From the NCBI RefSeq assembly GCF_013297935.1, contig NZ_JAAFIX010000013.1:1-64000 (forward strand): 64,000 nt of DNA. The letters run 5' to 3'. Shown in pieces: positions 7,796 through 16,579 of this stretch. The stretch is from Rhodoferax sp. (GTDB lineage Bacteria; Pseudomonadota; Gammaproteobacteria; Burkholderiales; Burkholderiaceae_C). The notes under the pieces were generated by a model that did no database searches, had not been told where the DNA came from, and was given only the letters and a program-made list of their open reading frames with translations. A program made the translations under genes and the position numbers. The number at the start of each line of letters is the position of its first letter. The first letter of the stretch is position 1.

Positions 7796-10615
7796 TCAAT
7801 AAGGCCACACCGGGTTGGCCACCGACATGTCGACCTTGCGCACCGTGCTGTGGTCGTTGGTGGAGGTGTTCGCGTACAGCAGGGCGGGTTCAGCGGCAAA
7901 CCCGAAAGCTGCCACCTGAGCCGCAGCCGCTGCGGAGTAGCGCACGCCCCACACATCAAACGTCGCACGGTGGTCCCGCCCGGTGATCCACGACAGGGTG
8001 ATCAGCAGGTTGTCGTTGCCGCTCGGGCTGGGCTTGGTGGCATAGGTGCTGTAGCCTAGCTTGGCGCGGTTGGCGGCCCAGTCTGCGGCGGCTACCGCGT
8101 CAAACTGGCGCTGATGCAAGTAGAGCAAGGTCACGATGTCCCAGCCCGTTGCAATATCGGCCTGGCGCTGGGCCCAGTAGTGCACCCATTGCATGTAGAA
8201 AGCCATGCGCTCGCCGTTTTGCACCGCATAGGCGGCATCGCCCCAGATGCGCTGGTAGGCCCCCTCGACCGGGTCGGCCTCCGCTTTGGCGGCCTTGATC
8301 ATGTTGAAGGCGCTCAAGTAGGCCACCCGGTTGTTCGAGCGGTTGTCGCCCAACTCCCGCAACATGCGCCAGCCCTTGCGCAGGGGGAACAGGTTGTTAG
8401 ACACCTCGGTACTGCGGTCGTCGTAGACCTTGTGCATGCCCTTTTGCAGGTTGTGCCCGACTTCGTGGCTTTCGCCCCAGCCACGGGGGTTCAGGCCCCA
8501 GTCCTGGTCGTAGGGGTTGCCGGAGCAGCCGCTGCCACAGGCGGCGTAGTTGTCCACGTTGATGTGCTGGGTGCCCGGCATGCGATGCATAGCGGCATCG
8601 GTGCAGTTCCAGCCGAGTTGGGTACACATGGCTTGCACATGGGCTGTGAGGGTTTTGCCCGGCACCGCAAAGCCGGCCAGTTGGTACAGGTCTTCAAAAA
8701 AGAGGGTTTTCACCTCGGACAAGAAGCGGTCAATATCGCCGCCAAAGTCCGTGTTGATCACGGCGCGCATTTTGTCCGCACGGGAATGGATTTCGATGCC
8801 CGCCAGTTTGATCTCCGCCCACTCGTGCTGGGCCGTATTGAGCGCCGCGACAAAGGCCGGCTGGTCGCCGGCACCGGCCGATTGGTCCAGGAACGGATGG
8901 CGGGCCACCCCACGCAGCCGCAGGCGCACGGTCTGGGCCGGTGTCGCCGCGCTGAACACGAGCTGCAGTGTGCCGCCGTAGGGGCTGTTGATCTGCACCG
9001 GCTGCCCGGAGGTCAGGGCCATATCCGGGCTCGCCAGAAAGCGGGGGCGGTTGTAGCGGTTCGGGTCCCACAAGCGTGTGGAGCCTGACCGCTGCGTATT
9101 CAAGCGCAAGGCCACGGTGGCGCTACCCGCGCTGAGCAGCTCCACCGTCACCGGCTTGCCCGGAGCCGCCAGGCGGCCGATGGCGGTGAAACCGCTGGCG
9201 GACGGTAGGGTGACGTCCACTGTTTCGTCGGTGCCGCTCACGGCCATGCCGGTAGTGAGTGCACTCGCAAAGCTGCCAAGGTCGGCCTGTGCCGTGGCGG
9301 TCGGGCGCACATAGGCCACCAGGGCATCGGCAATCAGGGCTTTCTGAAAAGCGGCCGGCTGGCTGGTTTTGTCCAGGGGGTAGCGCATCTGGCGGCGCAC
9401 CACATCACCCCAGAGCACCAGATAGCGCAGCACCTCAGTGTCGACAGTGGCAAACAGGTTCTGTCCGGCGCGGTTGAAGGTGTCAATCTGGCTGCGCAAG
9501 GCATCCACCGGCGTCAACAGGCCGGACTGCAGGCCCGCGACACCGGAGCAATCTGTTTTGCCCGCATTCACCGTGCAAGGGCCCCAGTCATACGACATGC
9601 TGAAACTGTCAGACGCCAGCAGACTCAGCATCACGCGGGTCTTGGCGAACTGGTCACTCGCGGTTGCGTTGGTGGCCGCGCTCCGGCCCGGGGCCACTTT
9701 GTCACTCGCCCAGTAGTTGCCGCCATAGGGGCCGAACTGCAGGCCCATGCCGGCCAGCACCTGGATGGCCGAGTCACTGGTCCAGTTGGACTTGGTGTGC
9801 ACATAGAGCACCGGCCGGCCCGCGGCCACCAAGGCTCGCACGGAGGCCTCCAGCCCGGCATTGGCGCTCAGGTCGCCGCCCACCACCAACAGATGCGCAG
9901 TGGCGGCACACGCCGGGGTGGTGATGAAGTCACAGGCGATGGTGGTGACCGGCACACCGGCTTTCACAAAACCTGCAGCAGCTTGGGTCGCAGGGATGCC
10001 CGCAAACGCGACCTTCAGACTCGCGGGCAAGGCGGCCGCCGCATCCGCCGACACCAGCCAGGCCAGCAGGCGCTGAAAGGCCGGGCGGTAGGCCACCAAC
10101 TCGTTGTTATTGAACTTGGCTAGGACCTGCACGCCAAAACCTGCACTGCGGCCACCACCGGCCACGCTGATGCTAGCCAAGGCGTTGCCCTGGTCGCCCA
10201 CGATCAGGGGTTGCGCTGTGGCGGTGTTGCGGGGCTGCACCCAGTAGCTCCACTGGCTGGGGTCGTATTCGGTACTCACCCCTTGGTAGAGGCTGCTGGT
10301 GCGGGCAGCTTGCGCCTGGGTGATTTGCTGCTGGGCGTATTGGGCGTGTTGCGCCACGACCTTGGCATCGGTGAGTGCCGAGGCATCGCCACTGGCCAGT
10401 GCCTGGGTCACTGCGGTGTTGGCAGCGGGGGCCGGTACGGGGGCCGACACGCCCGCCGGCGTGGAGCCGGAGCCTCCTCCGCCATCGCCACCGCCGCCGC
10501 AGGCAACCAGAAAGGCGGTAAGACAGGCGGTGGCGGCAGCCCGCGCTGAAATAAGGGCGGGGCTGCGCTCAGGGACAGCCTGGCTAAGGGGGCTGATAGG
10601 GCTCACGGGGTTCAC
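7796..10615 (-). CDS. ImpA-family M60-like zinc metalloprotease, predicted lipoprotein
   Basis: Lipobox LVAC followed by GGGGDGGGGSGS; HEVGH zinc motif in WGESHEVGHNLQKGMHKV. Confidence 0.88.
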   Translation of the reverse strand: MNPVSPISPLSQAVPERSPALISARAAATACLTAFLVACGGGGDGGGGSGSTPAGVSAPVPAPAANTAVTQALASGDASALTDAKVVAQHAQYAQQQITQAQAARTSSLYQGVSTEYDPSQWSYWVQPRNTATAQPLIVGDQGNALASISVAGGGRSAGFGVQVLAKFNNNELVAYRPAFQRLLAWLVSADAAAALPASLKVAFAGIPATQAAAGFVKAGVPVTTIACDFITTPACAATAHLLVVGGDLSANAGLEASVRALVAAGRPVLYVHTKSNWTSDSAIQVLAGMGLQFGPYGGNYWASDKVAPGRSAATNATASDQFAKTRVMLSLLASDSFSMSYDWGPCTVNAGKTDCSGVAGLQSGLLTPVDALRSQIDTFNRAGQNLFATVDTEVLRYLVLWGDVVRRQMRYPLDKTSQPAAFQKALIADALVAYVRPTATAQADLGSFASALTTGMAVSGTDETVDVTLPSASGFTAIGRLAAPGKPVTVELLSAGSATVALRLNTQRSGSTRLWDPNRYNRPRFLASPDMALTSGQPVQINSPYGGTLQLVFSAATPAQTVRLRLRGVARHPFLDQSAGAGDQPAFVAALNTAQHEWAEIKLAGIEIHSRADKMRAVINTDFGGDIDRFLSEVKTLFFEDLYQLAGFAVPGKTLTAHVQAMCTQLGWNCTDAAMHRMPGTQHINVDNYAACGSGCSGNPYDQDWGLNPRGWGESHEVGHNLQKGMHKVYDDRSTEVSNNLFPLRKGWRMLRELGDNRSNNRVAYLSAFNMIKAAKAEADPVEGAYQRIWGDAAYAVQNGERMAFYMQWVHYWAQRQADIATGWDIVTLLYLHQRQFDAVAAADWAANRAKLGYSTYATKPSPSGNDNLLITLSWITGRDHRATFDVWGVRYSAAAAAQVAAFGFAAEPALLYANTSTNDHSTVRKVDMSVANPVWPY

Positions 10616-10781
10616 AACGGGTCTCCGCCCCGCGTCTCCATTGCGCAGGGTCGGGGGGATTCTCCGGGCGATCCGGCGCCCCCGACCGTCAGGCTGACAG
10701 CCCGCAACACGGCTTACAAACCCTTACCTGCCCCGGGGTAAAGCCTTCACAAGCGCCACTTAGGCGCTGGTTGCCGGTGGC

Positions 10782-11528
10782 TCAGAGGACCGCGACTTCG
10801 GCAATCGCGTTGGCTAGGTACTCGATTTTTTGCTGCATATCGGCATCGGTGTCGGCATGGCGCACCGCAATGCCGCGGAAGGTGTCTTGCACCGCCAGGA
10901 ACGCATCGACCACCGCCGGATCAAAGTGAGCGCCCCGGCTCTCGGTGATGATGGCCACCGCGCGGTCGACCGGCACGCCGTCTTTGTAGACCTTGTTGCT
11001 GATGAGTGCGTCAAACACATCGGCCAGCGCCACGATGCGGGCGGACAAGGGAATTTGCTCCCCCCACAGGCCCTTGGGGTAGCCGGTGCCGTCCCATTTT
11101 TCCTGGTGGCAGAGCGTGAGCTCTTTGGCTACCGTGAGCAAAGGGGACACGCGGCCCAGTGTTTTTTCGGCGCGCACCAGCGCGTCGTGGCCCAGGGTGG
11201 TGTGGGTGCGCATGATGGCGACCTCATCCGGCGTCAGGCGGCCGGGCTTGAGCAGAATGCGGTCCGGAATACCCACCGTGCCCATGTCATACATCGGCAC
11301 GCTGCCCACCAGCAGCTCGACGTAGGCGGGAGACAGCGCGTCGGTGTAGAGAGGATTCTTTTGCAATTCGCCGCACAAGGCCCGCACATACTGCTGCACC
11401 CGCACCAGATGGCTTTCGGTGTCGGAGTCGCGCAATTCGGCCAACGTGGCCAAAGCAAACACCACGACCTGCGCGGCGTGCAGGGCTTCGTCGGCTTCAA
11501 CAACAGAGGCTGGGCTCGGATGGGTCAT
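10782..11528 (-). CDS. HD-GYP-related phosphohydrolase-like protein with degenerate active site
   Basis: VGIPDRILLKPGRLT and CHQEKWDGTGYP...ARIVALADVFDAL; HD replaced by YD, HHE replaced by HQE. Confidence 0.85.
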   Translation of the reverse strand: MTHPSPASVVEADEALHAAQVVVFALATLAELRDSDTESHLVRVQQYVRALCGELQKNPLYTDALSPAYVELLVGSVPMYDMGTVGIPDRILLKPGRLTPDEVAIMRTHTTLGHDALVRAEKTLGRVSPLLTVAKELTLCHQEKWDGTGYPKGLWGEQIPLSARIVALADVFDALISNKVYKDGVPVDRAVAIITESRGAHFDPAVVDAFLAVQDTFRGIAVRHADTDADMQQKIEYLANAIAEVAVL

Positions 11529-12304
11529 GCAGTTTCTCCTGAGGGCACCGGCAGAGGCGCCTGGTACAGCCACACCATTTTGCCACCGGGTGCGCGCCAG
11601 CTGGCGTGTGGTGTGGAAGTTGTTGCTTCAAAGTCCAAACTCACCAGCCACGCGCCGGGCCGCAGCTCGGCACGGGCTTTGGCGACCGCACGCGCCATGC
11701 TCTCGGGGCGCTGGAACAGGTAGACCATCTGGAAGGCGGACCAGTCCGCCTTCCAGATGTCGCCACGCGTGACACGGGCCCAAGGGCAGCGCAGCCCGCA
11801 CAGCAGGCGCAGCGGCCAGCTCCACTCCATACCGTGCAGCGCGGCCTGCGGGTAGGCCAGGCGCAGCGCCTGCAGGCCATGGCCCAGGCCGCAACCGGCA
11901 TCCAGCACCTGGGCACCCGCCGGCAGGGGCGCATGCGCTGGCAAGTCGGTGAACGCATCGCGTGGCGTAGGAAACAGTGGCGCATCGCGCCAGGCATTCA
12001 CCGGGTACACCAGCAGCAGCAGCCCCAAAGGGAGCAACCAGGCCCAGGCGGGCATGGCGTCGGTACCGAGAGTGGACAAGGTCACCGCCAGGGACAAGGG
12101 GAAGCCCCCCGCTATCAGCAAGCGCCGCCACCAGGTGGCGCCCCACAGGCTCAGCGCCACCCCCAGCGCACTGCTCAGGCCCAAAGCCCAGTCCAGTGCG
12201 ACGCCCTCCCCCAGCAAGGCGCGAAACAAAGCCCAGCAAGCAGCCCAGGCCAACACCGCAGGCAGCGGCCATTGCCAATGGGCGGGATTGAGGCGGCGCA
12301 TCAT
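11525..12304 (-). CDS. Class I SAM-dependent methyltransferase with N-terminal TM helices
   Basis: VLDAGCGLGHGLQALRLAYP motif; 4-bp overlap with downstream HD gene. Confidence 0.82.
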   Translation of the reverse strand: MMRRLNPAHWQWPLPAVLAWAACWALFRALLGEGVALDWALGLSSALGVALSLWGATWWRRLLIAGGFPLSLAVTLSTLGTDAMPAWAWLLPLGLLLLVYPVNAWRDAPLFPTPRDAFTDLPAHAPLPAGAQVLDAGCGLGHGLQALRLAYPQAALHGMEWSWPLRLLCGLRCPWARVTRGDIWKADWSAFQMVYLFQRPESMARAVAKARAELRPGAWLVSLDFEATTSTPHASWRAPGGKMVWLYQAPLPVPSGETA

Positions 12305-12317
12305 GTTTAATGGACCA

Positions 12318-12368
12318 ATAAGCCTCTAGCCCCTGTGGAATATGCGCAGAATGCTCTCATTTTCATAG
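12318..12368 (-). repeat. Dispersed intergenic element copy 3 (reverse)
   Basis: AATAAGCCTCTAGCCCCTGTGGAATATGCGCAGAATGCTCTCATTTTCATAG. Confidence 0.8.
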
Positions 12369-12378
12369 CGTGTTGCAA

Positions 12379-13344
12379 TTACCGGTTACCGCCGGGTGCC
12401 AGACGGTCGATCAAGCCATTGAGCTCTTCGAGGGAGCCGAACTGGATCACGACTTCGCCCATCTCTTCCATGCGGCCGTGGCGCTTGACGCGCTTTTTGA
12501 TATGCACATCGACCTGTGCCATGAGCAGGTCGGAGAGTTCTTCTTCCACCCGCTTGATGTCGCGTGACTTCTCTTTGGTGGGCTTTTGCGGGGTGAGCGA
12601 AAACTCGGCCCCCAGCTTCTTGACCAGGCTCTCCGCCTCGCGCACCGACATTTTTTTGGTGGCAATCTGGTTGGCGGCCGTGATCTGGGTGGCCCGGTCC
12701 AGCGCCAGCAAGGCACGGGCGTGGCCCATGTCGATATCGCCCGCCATGAGCATGGTTTGCACCGGGTCGGCCAGATTCAAAAGGCGCAGCAGGTTGCTCG
12801 CCGCGCTGCGGGAGCGGCCCACCGCTTGGGCGGCGGTTTCGTGCGTGAGGCCGAACTCCTTGATCAGGCGCTGCAAGCCCTGCGCTTCTTCCAGCGGGTT
12901 CAAGTCTTCGCGCTGGATGTTTTCAATCAGCGCCATGGCGGCGGCGGCCTCGTTGGGTACGTCGCGCACCAGCACCGGCACCTCGCTCAAGCCGGCCAGC
13001 TTGGCGGCGCGGAAGCGGCGTTCACCGGCGATGATTTCATAAATGGCGCGCTTGCGGCCGTCGCCCAGATGCTGAGCGGCGTCGGCCTCATCGAGCTTGC
13101 GCACCAGAATCGGCTGCATGATGCCCTGGGCCTTGATGCTCTCGGCCAGCTCGTACAAGGCACCCTCGTCCATGTGGGTGCGCGGCTGGTAAACACCCGC
13201 CACCATGTCGGTCAGCAACAAAGTGCTGGGGTTGCCTGCACTGCTCGCAGCCGTGTCCGGGGTGGCAGCGGGCACATCTACGACTTTGGGGCCCAGCAGG
13301 GCTTCGAGACCCATGCCCAGGCCTTTGGGTTTTTTGGTGACCAT
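12379..13344 (-). CDS. parB: Chromosome partitioning protein ParB
   Basis: KPKGLGMGLEALLG, GERRFRAAKLAGL, ENIQREDLNPLEEA. Confidence 0.97.
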   Translation of the reverse strand: MVTKKPKGLGMGLEALLGPKVVDVPAATPDTAASSAGNPSTLLLTDMVAGVYQPRTHMDEGALYELAESIKAQGIMQPILVRKLDEADAAQHLGDGRKRAIYEIIAGERRFRAAKLAGLSEVPVLVRDVPNEAAAAMALIENIQREDLNPLEEAQGLQRLIKEFGLTHETAAQAVGRSRSAASNLLRLLNLADPVQTMLMAGDIDMGHARALLALDRATQITAANQIATKKMSVREAESLVKKLGAEFSLTPQKPTKEKSRDIKRVEEELSDLLMAQVDVHIKKRVKRHGRMEEMGEVVIQFGSLEELNGLIDRLAPGGNR

Positions 13345-13354
13345 GTTCTTTTCC

Positions 13355-13957
13355 TTATGAGATAGCTTGTTCGCTCGATGTGCCACCCGGCAGCACGCAG
13401 TTTCTGAAGAGGGTTCGGGCGCTCAGTGCCTGCAAGCGGGCATGGCCCTCGGGCCAGTCGCCCAGACCGGAGTCGGCATTCAGGTGGCCGGCGTTGCCGC
13501 AGTCCACCCATTCAGCACCCCAGGCAGAGGCGAATTGCTGCGCCCGCGCAAAGGTGCAATAGGGGTCGTTGCAGCTGCCCAGCAGCTCCGCCGCAAAAGG
13601 CAGCCGGTCCATGACGACGGGCCACCAGCTCTTGAGCGGAGCCTGCAATTCTTCGCGCTCCGGGTCCCCGGGTCCGACGAGCCAGGCCGCTTGCACGCGG
13701 TGGGTGTTTTGAGAATGCTGCGCCCAGGCCGCGGTGAGCATGCAGCCCAGACTGTGCGCCACCAACACCACCGGAGTGGGGGCGGCCAGCACGGCTTCTT
13801 CGAGCTGCATCATCCAGTCGCCGCGCAGGGGCTGCATCCAGTCGTGCTGCTGCACGCGGGTGTAGCCGTACAAGGCTTCCCAGCGGCTTTGCCAGTGGGC
13901 GGGGCCGGAGTTTTGCCATCCGGGCAGGAGAAGGACTGTCGGGGCGGAGGGTGCCAT
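13355..13957 (-). CDS. RBBP9/YdeN family alpha/beta hydrolase
   Basis: VLLLPGWQNSGPAHWQSRWE; LVAHSLGCML. Confidence 0.9.
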   Translation of the reverse strand: MAPSAPTVLLLPGWQNSGPAHWQSRWEALYGYTRVQQHDWMQPLRGDWMMQLEEAVLAAPTPVVLVAHSLGCMLTAAWAQHSQNTHRVQAAWLVGPGDPEREELQAPLKSWWPVVMDRLPFAAELLGSCNDPYCTFARAQQFASAWGAEWVDCGNAGHLNADSGLGDWPEGHARLQALSARTLFRNCVLPGGTSSEQAIS

Positions 13958-13960
13958 GGT

Positions 13961-14022
13961 TTGCTATCTATTCAGGAGCTGTTTGCGCAGGTTCCAAAAG
14001 GGCTGGAGGCCTATGGGGCTTA
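13961..14022 (+). repeat. Dispersed intergenic element copy 4
   Basis: TTGCTATCTATTCAGGAGCTGTTTGCGCAGGTTCCAAAAGGGCTGGAGGCCTATGGGGCT. Confidence 0.75.
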
Positions 14023-14026
14023 GAAA

Positions 14027-14812
14027 CTACATGGTCCCGATGCGATCGACCATTTCCTGGGCGAAGGTCACAAAGGACTGCGCGCCCTTGGACTGGGGGT
14101 CGAACACCACGCCCGGCACACCGTAGCTCGGCGCTTCGGCCAGGCGCACGTTGCGGGGTATGACGGTGTTGAACACTTTGTCTCCGAAGTGCGCCTTGAG
14201 CTGCTCGCTGACCTGATTCTGGAGCGTGATGCGCGGGTCGAACATAACCCGCAACAGGCCGATGATCTGCAAGTCGTCGTTCAGGTTGGCTTTGACTTGC
14301 TTGATGGTGTTGACCAGATCGGTGAGCCCTTCGAGTGCAAAGTACTCGCACTGCATCGGCACGATCACGCCATGCGCGCAGCACAGGCCATTGAGGGTGA
14401 GCATGCTCAAGGATGGCGGGCAATCGATGAGCACAAAGTCGTACTCATGGTCCACCGCGGCCAGCGCCTGCTTGAGGCGGCGCTCACGCCGCTCCAGCTC
14501 CACCATTTCTACCTCGGCACCGGCAAGCTCGCGGTTGGCGCCCAGAATGTCGTAGCTGCAACCGCCCTCCACCAGCTTCTCGCTTTTTGCGCGGGCTTCG
14601 GCCACGGTGGCGGATTCGAGCAGCACGTCGTAGACGGTGAGTTCCAGCTTGCGCTTGTCGACACCGGAGCCCATGGTGGCGTTGCCCTGCGGGTCGAGGT
14701 CGATCATCAACACCCGCTGCCCGACCTTGGCCAGTCCGGCCGCCAGGTTCACAGTGGTAGTGGTTTTGCCGACGCCACCTTTTTGGTTGGCAACGCAGAA
14801 GATTTTGGCCAT
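14027..14812 (-). CDS. parA: Chromosome partitioning ATPase ParA
   Basis: [22 protein letters not shown] deviant Walker A. Confidence 0.97.
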   Translation of the reverse strand: MAKIFCVANQKGGVGKTTTTVNLAAGLAKVGQRVLMIDLDPQGNATMGSGVDKRKLELTVYDVLLESATVAEARAKSEKLVEGGCSYDILGANRELAGAEVEMVELERRERRLKQALAAVDHEYDFVLIDCPPSLSMLTLNGLCCAHGVIVPMQCEYFALEGLTDLVNTIKQVKANLNDDLQIIGLLRVMFDPRITLQNQVSEQLKAHFGDKVFNTVIPRNVRLAEAPSYGVPGVVFDPQSKGAQSFVTFAQEMVDRIGTM

Positions 14813-14857
14813 AAGACGCTCAGGGTAGGGAAACGGATAACGAAGACAGTGAAAGAC

Positions 14858-15478
14858 TTACTTGGCGGACTGCAGGGCCAGCTTGATGCCGAAGCCCACT
14901 AGAAACACCCCGGCCAGCTTTCCCAGCACCTGACCGATACGGGGGTTGGCCCGCACGCGCTCTGCCAGAAAATGGGTCAGCAAGGTAGCGCCCAGGCCAT
15001 AGAGAAAAGTGAGAAAGGCAATGGTCGCAGCCATCAGCCCATAGGTCACCAGACCTTGCTGGGTGGCACGGTCCACAAACAAAGGGAAGAAGGCCATGTA
15101 AAACAGAATAGCCTTGGGATTGAGCAAGGTGATCAGTAAGGCCTGGCGCAGGTAGTGCCCGGCCTTGATGTTCAGCACCGGCGCGGCACCGGGTTTGGCA
15201 GTCAGCATCTTGAACCCCAGCCACGCCAGGTAGGCGGCTCCCGCCCACTGCACGGCATGAAAGGCTTCGGGGTAGGCGGCCAGCAATGCCGCCACGCCGG
15301 CCACCGCCGACCACATCAACACCTGGTCCCCGAGGATGACGCCCAGCGTAGCCGCCAGCCCACCGCGGATACCGCCCTTGCTGGTCGACGTGACCAGCGC
15401 CAGGTTACCCGGTCCGGGGATCGCCAGAAACACGATGATGGTGATGACAAAGGTGCCGTAATCGGTGACGCCGAGCAT
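14858..15478 (-). CDS. LysE family translocator
   Basis: FLAIPGPGNLALVTSTSKGG. Confidence 0.92.
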   Translation of the reverse strand: MLGVTDYGTFVITIIVFLAIPGPGNLALVTSTSKGGIRGGLAATLGVILGDQVLMWSAVAGVAALLAAYPEAFHAVQWAGAAYLAWLGFKMLTAKPGAAPVLNIKAGHYLRQALLITLLNPKAILFYMAFFPLFVDRATQQGLVTYGLMAATIAFLTFLYGLGATLLTHFLAERVRANPRIGQVLGKLAGVFLVGFGIKLALQSAK

Positions 15479-15575
15479 GGATTTTCTTTCGGGGGGAAGG
15501 CGTCGAGTTTACGTTGGAAACTTCGTGGCGGGCGTGGGGTTCTAGCGGGCCGCTGTGAACTGGGTAACGGAGTGT

Positions 15576-15591
15576 TGTTTCACGTGAAACC
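15576..15591. promoter_or_regulatory. parS site (intergenic), TGTTTCACGTGAAACC
   Basis: 15/16 match to parS TGTTNCACGTGAAACA, ~0.8 kb from parA. Confidence 0.9.
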
Positions 15592-15675
15592 TCTTTGGCG
15601 CACCTTGCTCATTTGACGGTTGCTCGGGGGCTTTGGCTCTGGGCTCGCGACGTGACAGGGGCACACCCCGCCGTT

Positions 15676-15883
15676 CGTGTCCCCCGCCCGCTGCGCGGGC
15701 TCCTCCTTGACCTCACTTTGGGGTATGCCCCTGCCACATCGCTGCGAAGAGGACTCGAAGGTGCCGACCGCAGCTTTGCCAGCACTTTCGCTAGATGGGT
15801 CGGGGTTGGCGTTTTGCGCAGGTCAAGGAGGAGCCCGCACAGCGGGCGGGGGACACGGAGCAAAACGCCAACCCCGACCCATC
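15676..15883. repeat. Interleaved long inverted repeats (A-B-A'-B')
   Basis: A 15676-15713 pairs with A' 15820-15857 (38 bp, 1 mismatch); B 15794-15817 pairs with B' 15860-15883 (24 bp, perfect). Confidence 0.9.
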
Positions 15884-15901
15884 TCCACAGGCTACAAGAC
15901 C

Positions 15902-16579
15902 TTAGGCGACTGCCCTCTTCCGCATCCACACAATGCACCGCTCTGCATCCAACCCCGGCACAGACAGTTGTTCCACGTGAAACACGTCCACCGATGCAGG
16001 CAGCGCAGCCATCTCATCCGCAGGGTGCTTGCCCTTCATGCCCATCCACACGCCGTGCTCTGCCAAGGCTTTTTCAGACCAGGTGGTGAAATCCACCAGT
16101 GAAGCAAAAGCCCGCGAGCTCACCACATCGTAGGGCTCCGCCAAACTCTCTACCCGGGCATGAATGCCCCGCAGATTCGGCAACTTGAGCGTCACCGCCA
16201 CCTGCTGAATGAAGGCGGCCTTCTTGGCCACCGTGTCGACACAGTGCACCGTGATGTGCGGGCAGCAAATAGCGATCACGATGCCCGGCAAGCCCGCACC
16301 GGAACCCACATCCAGCAGACGCGGCTTGTCGCCACACAGACCGGCAGACTGCTGCGCCGCCAACTGCTTCTGCAACGGTGGGATGGCGGCCAGACTGTCA
16401 AACAAGTGGTGCGTCAGCATTTCGGCCGGGTCCCGCACGGCAGTCAGGTTGTAGACCTTGGTCCACTTCTGGATCAAGGCCATGTATTCCAGCAAAGCCG
16501 CAGACTGCTGCGACTCCAAGACCAGGCCTAGCGCAGCGCAAGCTTGCGCCAACTGATCAGCGTGCCCTGCCCCGCTCAT
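15902..16579 (-). CDS. rsmG: 16S rRNA (guanine(527)-N(7))-methyltransferase RsmG
   Basis: [38 protein letters not shown]. Confidence 0.96.
   Translation of the reverse strand: MSGAGHADQLAQACAALGLVLESQQSAALLEYMALIQKWTKVYNLTAVRDPAEMLTHHLFDSLAAIPPLQKQLAAQQSAGLCGDKPRLLDVGSGAGLPGIVIAICCPHITVHCVDTVAKKAAFIQQVAVTLKLPNLRGIHARVESLAEPYDVVSSRAFASLVDFTTWSEKALAEHGVWMGMKGKHPADEMAALPASVDVFHVEQLSVPGLDAERCIVWMRKRAVA
15969..15984. promoter_or_regulatory. parS site inside rsmG, TGTTCCACGTGAAACA
   Basis: Full match to TGTTNCACGTGAAACA. Confidence 0.92.

Noticed and set aside
13345-14820. Insertion of hydrolase and lysE genes among parA/parB/rsmG as a novelty
   Set aside because: I believe this order is common in related Burkholderiales; not treated as unusual.
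15595-16089. Short ORFs on both strands containing PRPL(R/C)GLLLDL
   Set aside because: They translate the two arms of the long inverted repeat and overlap rsmG; similarity is due to the DNA repeat, not a protein family.
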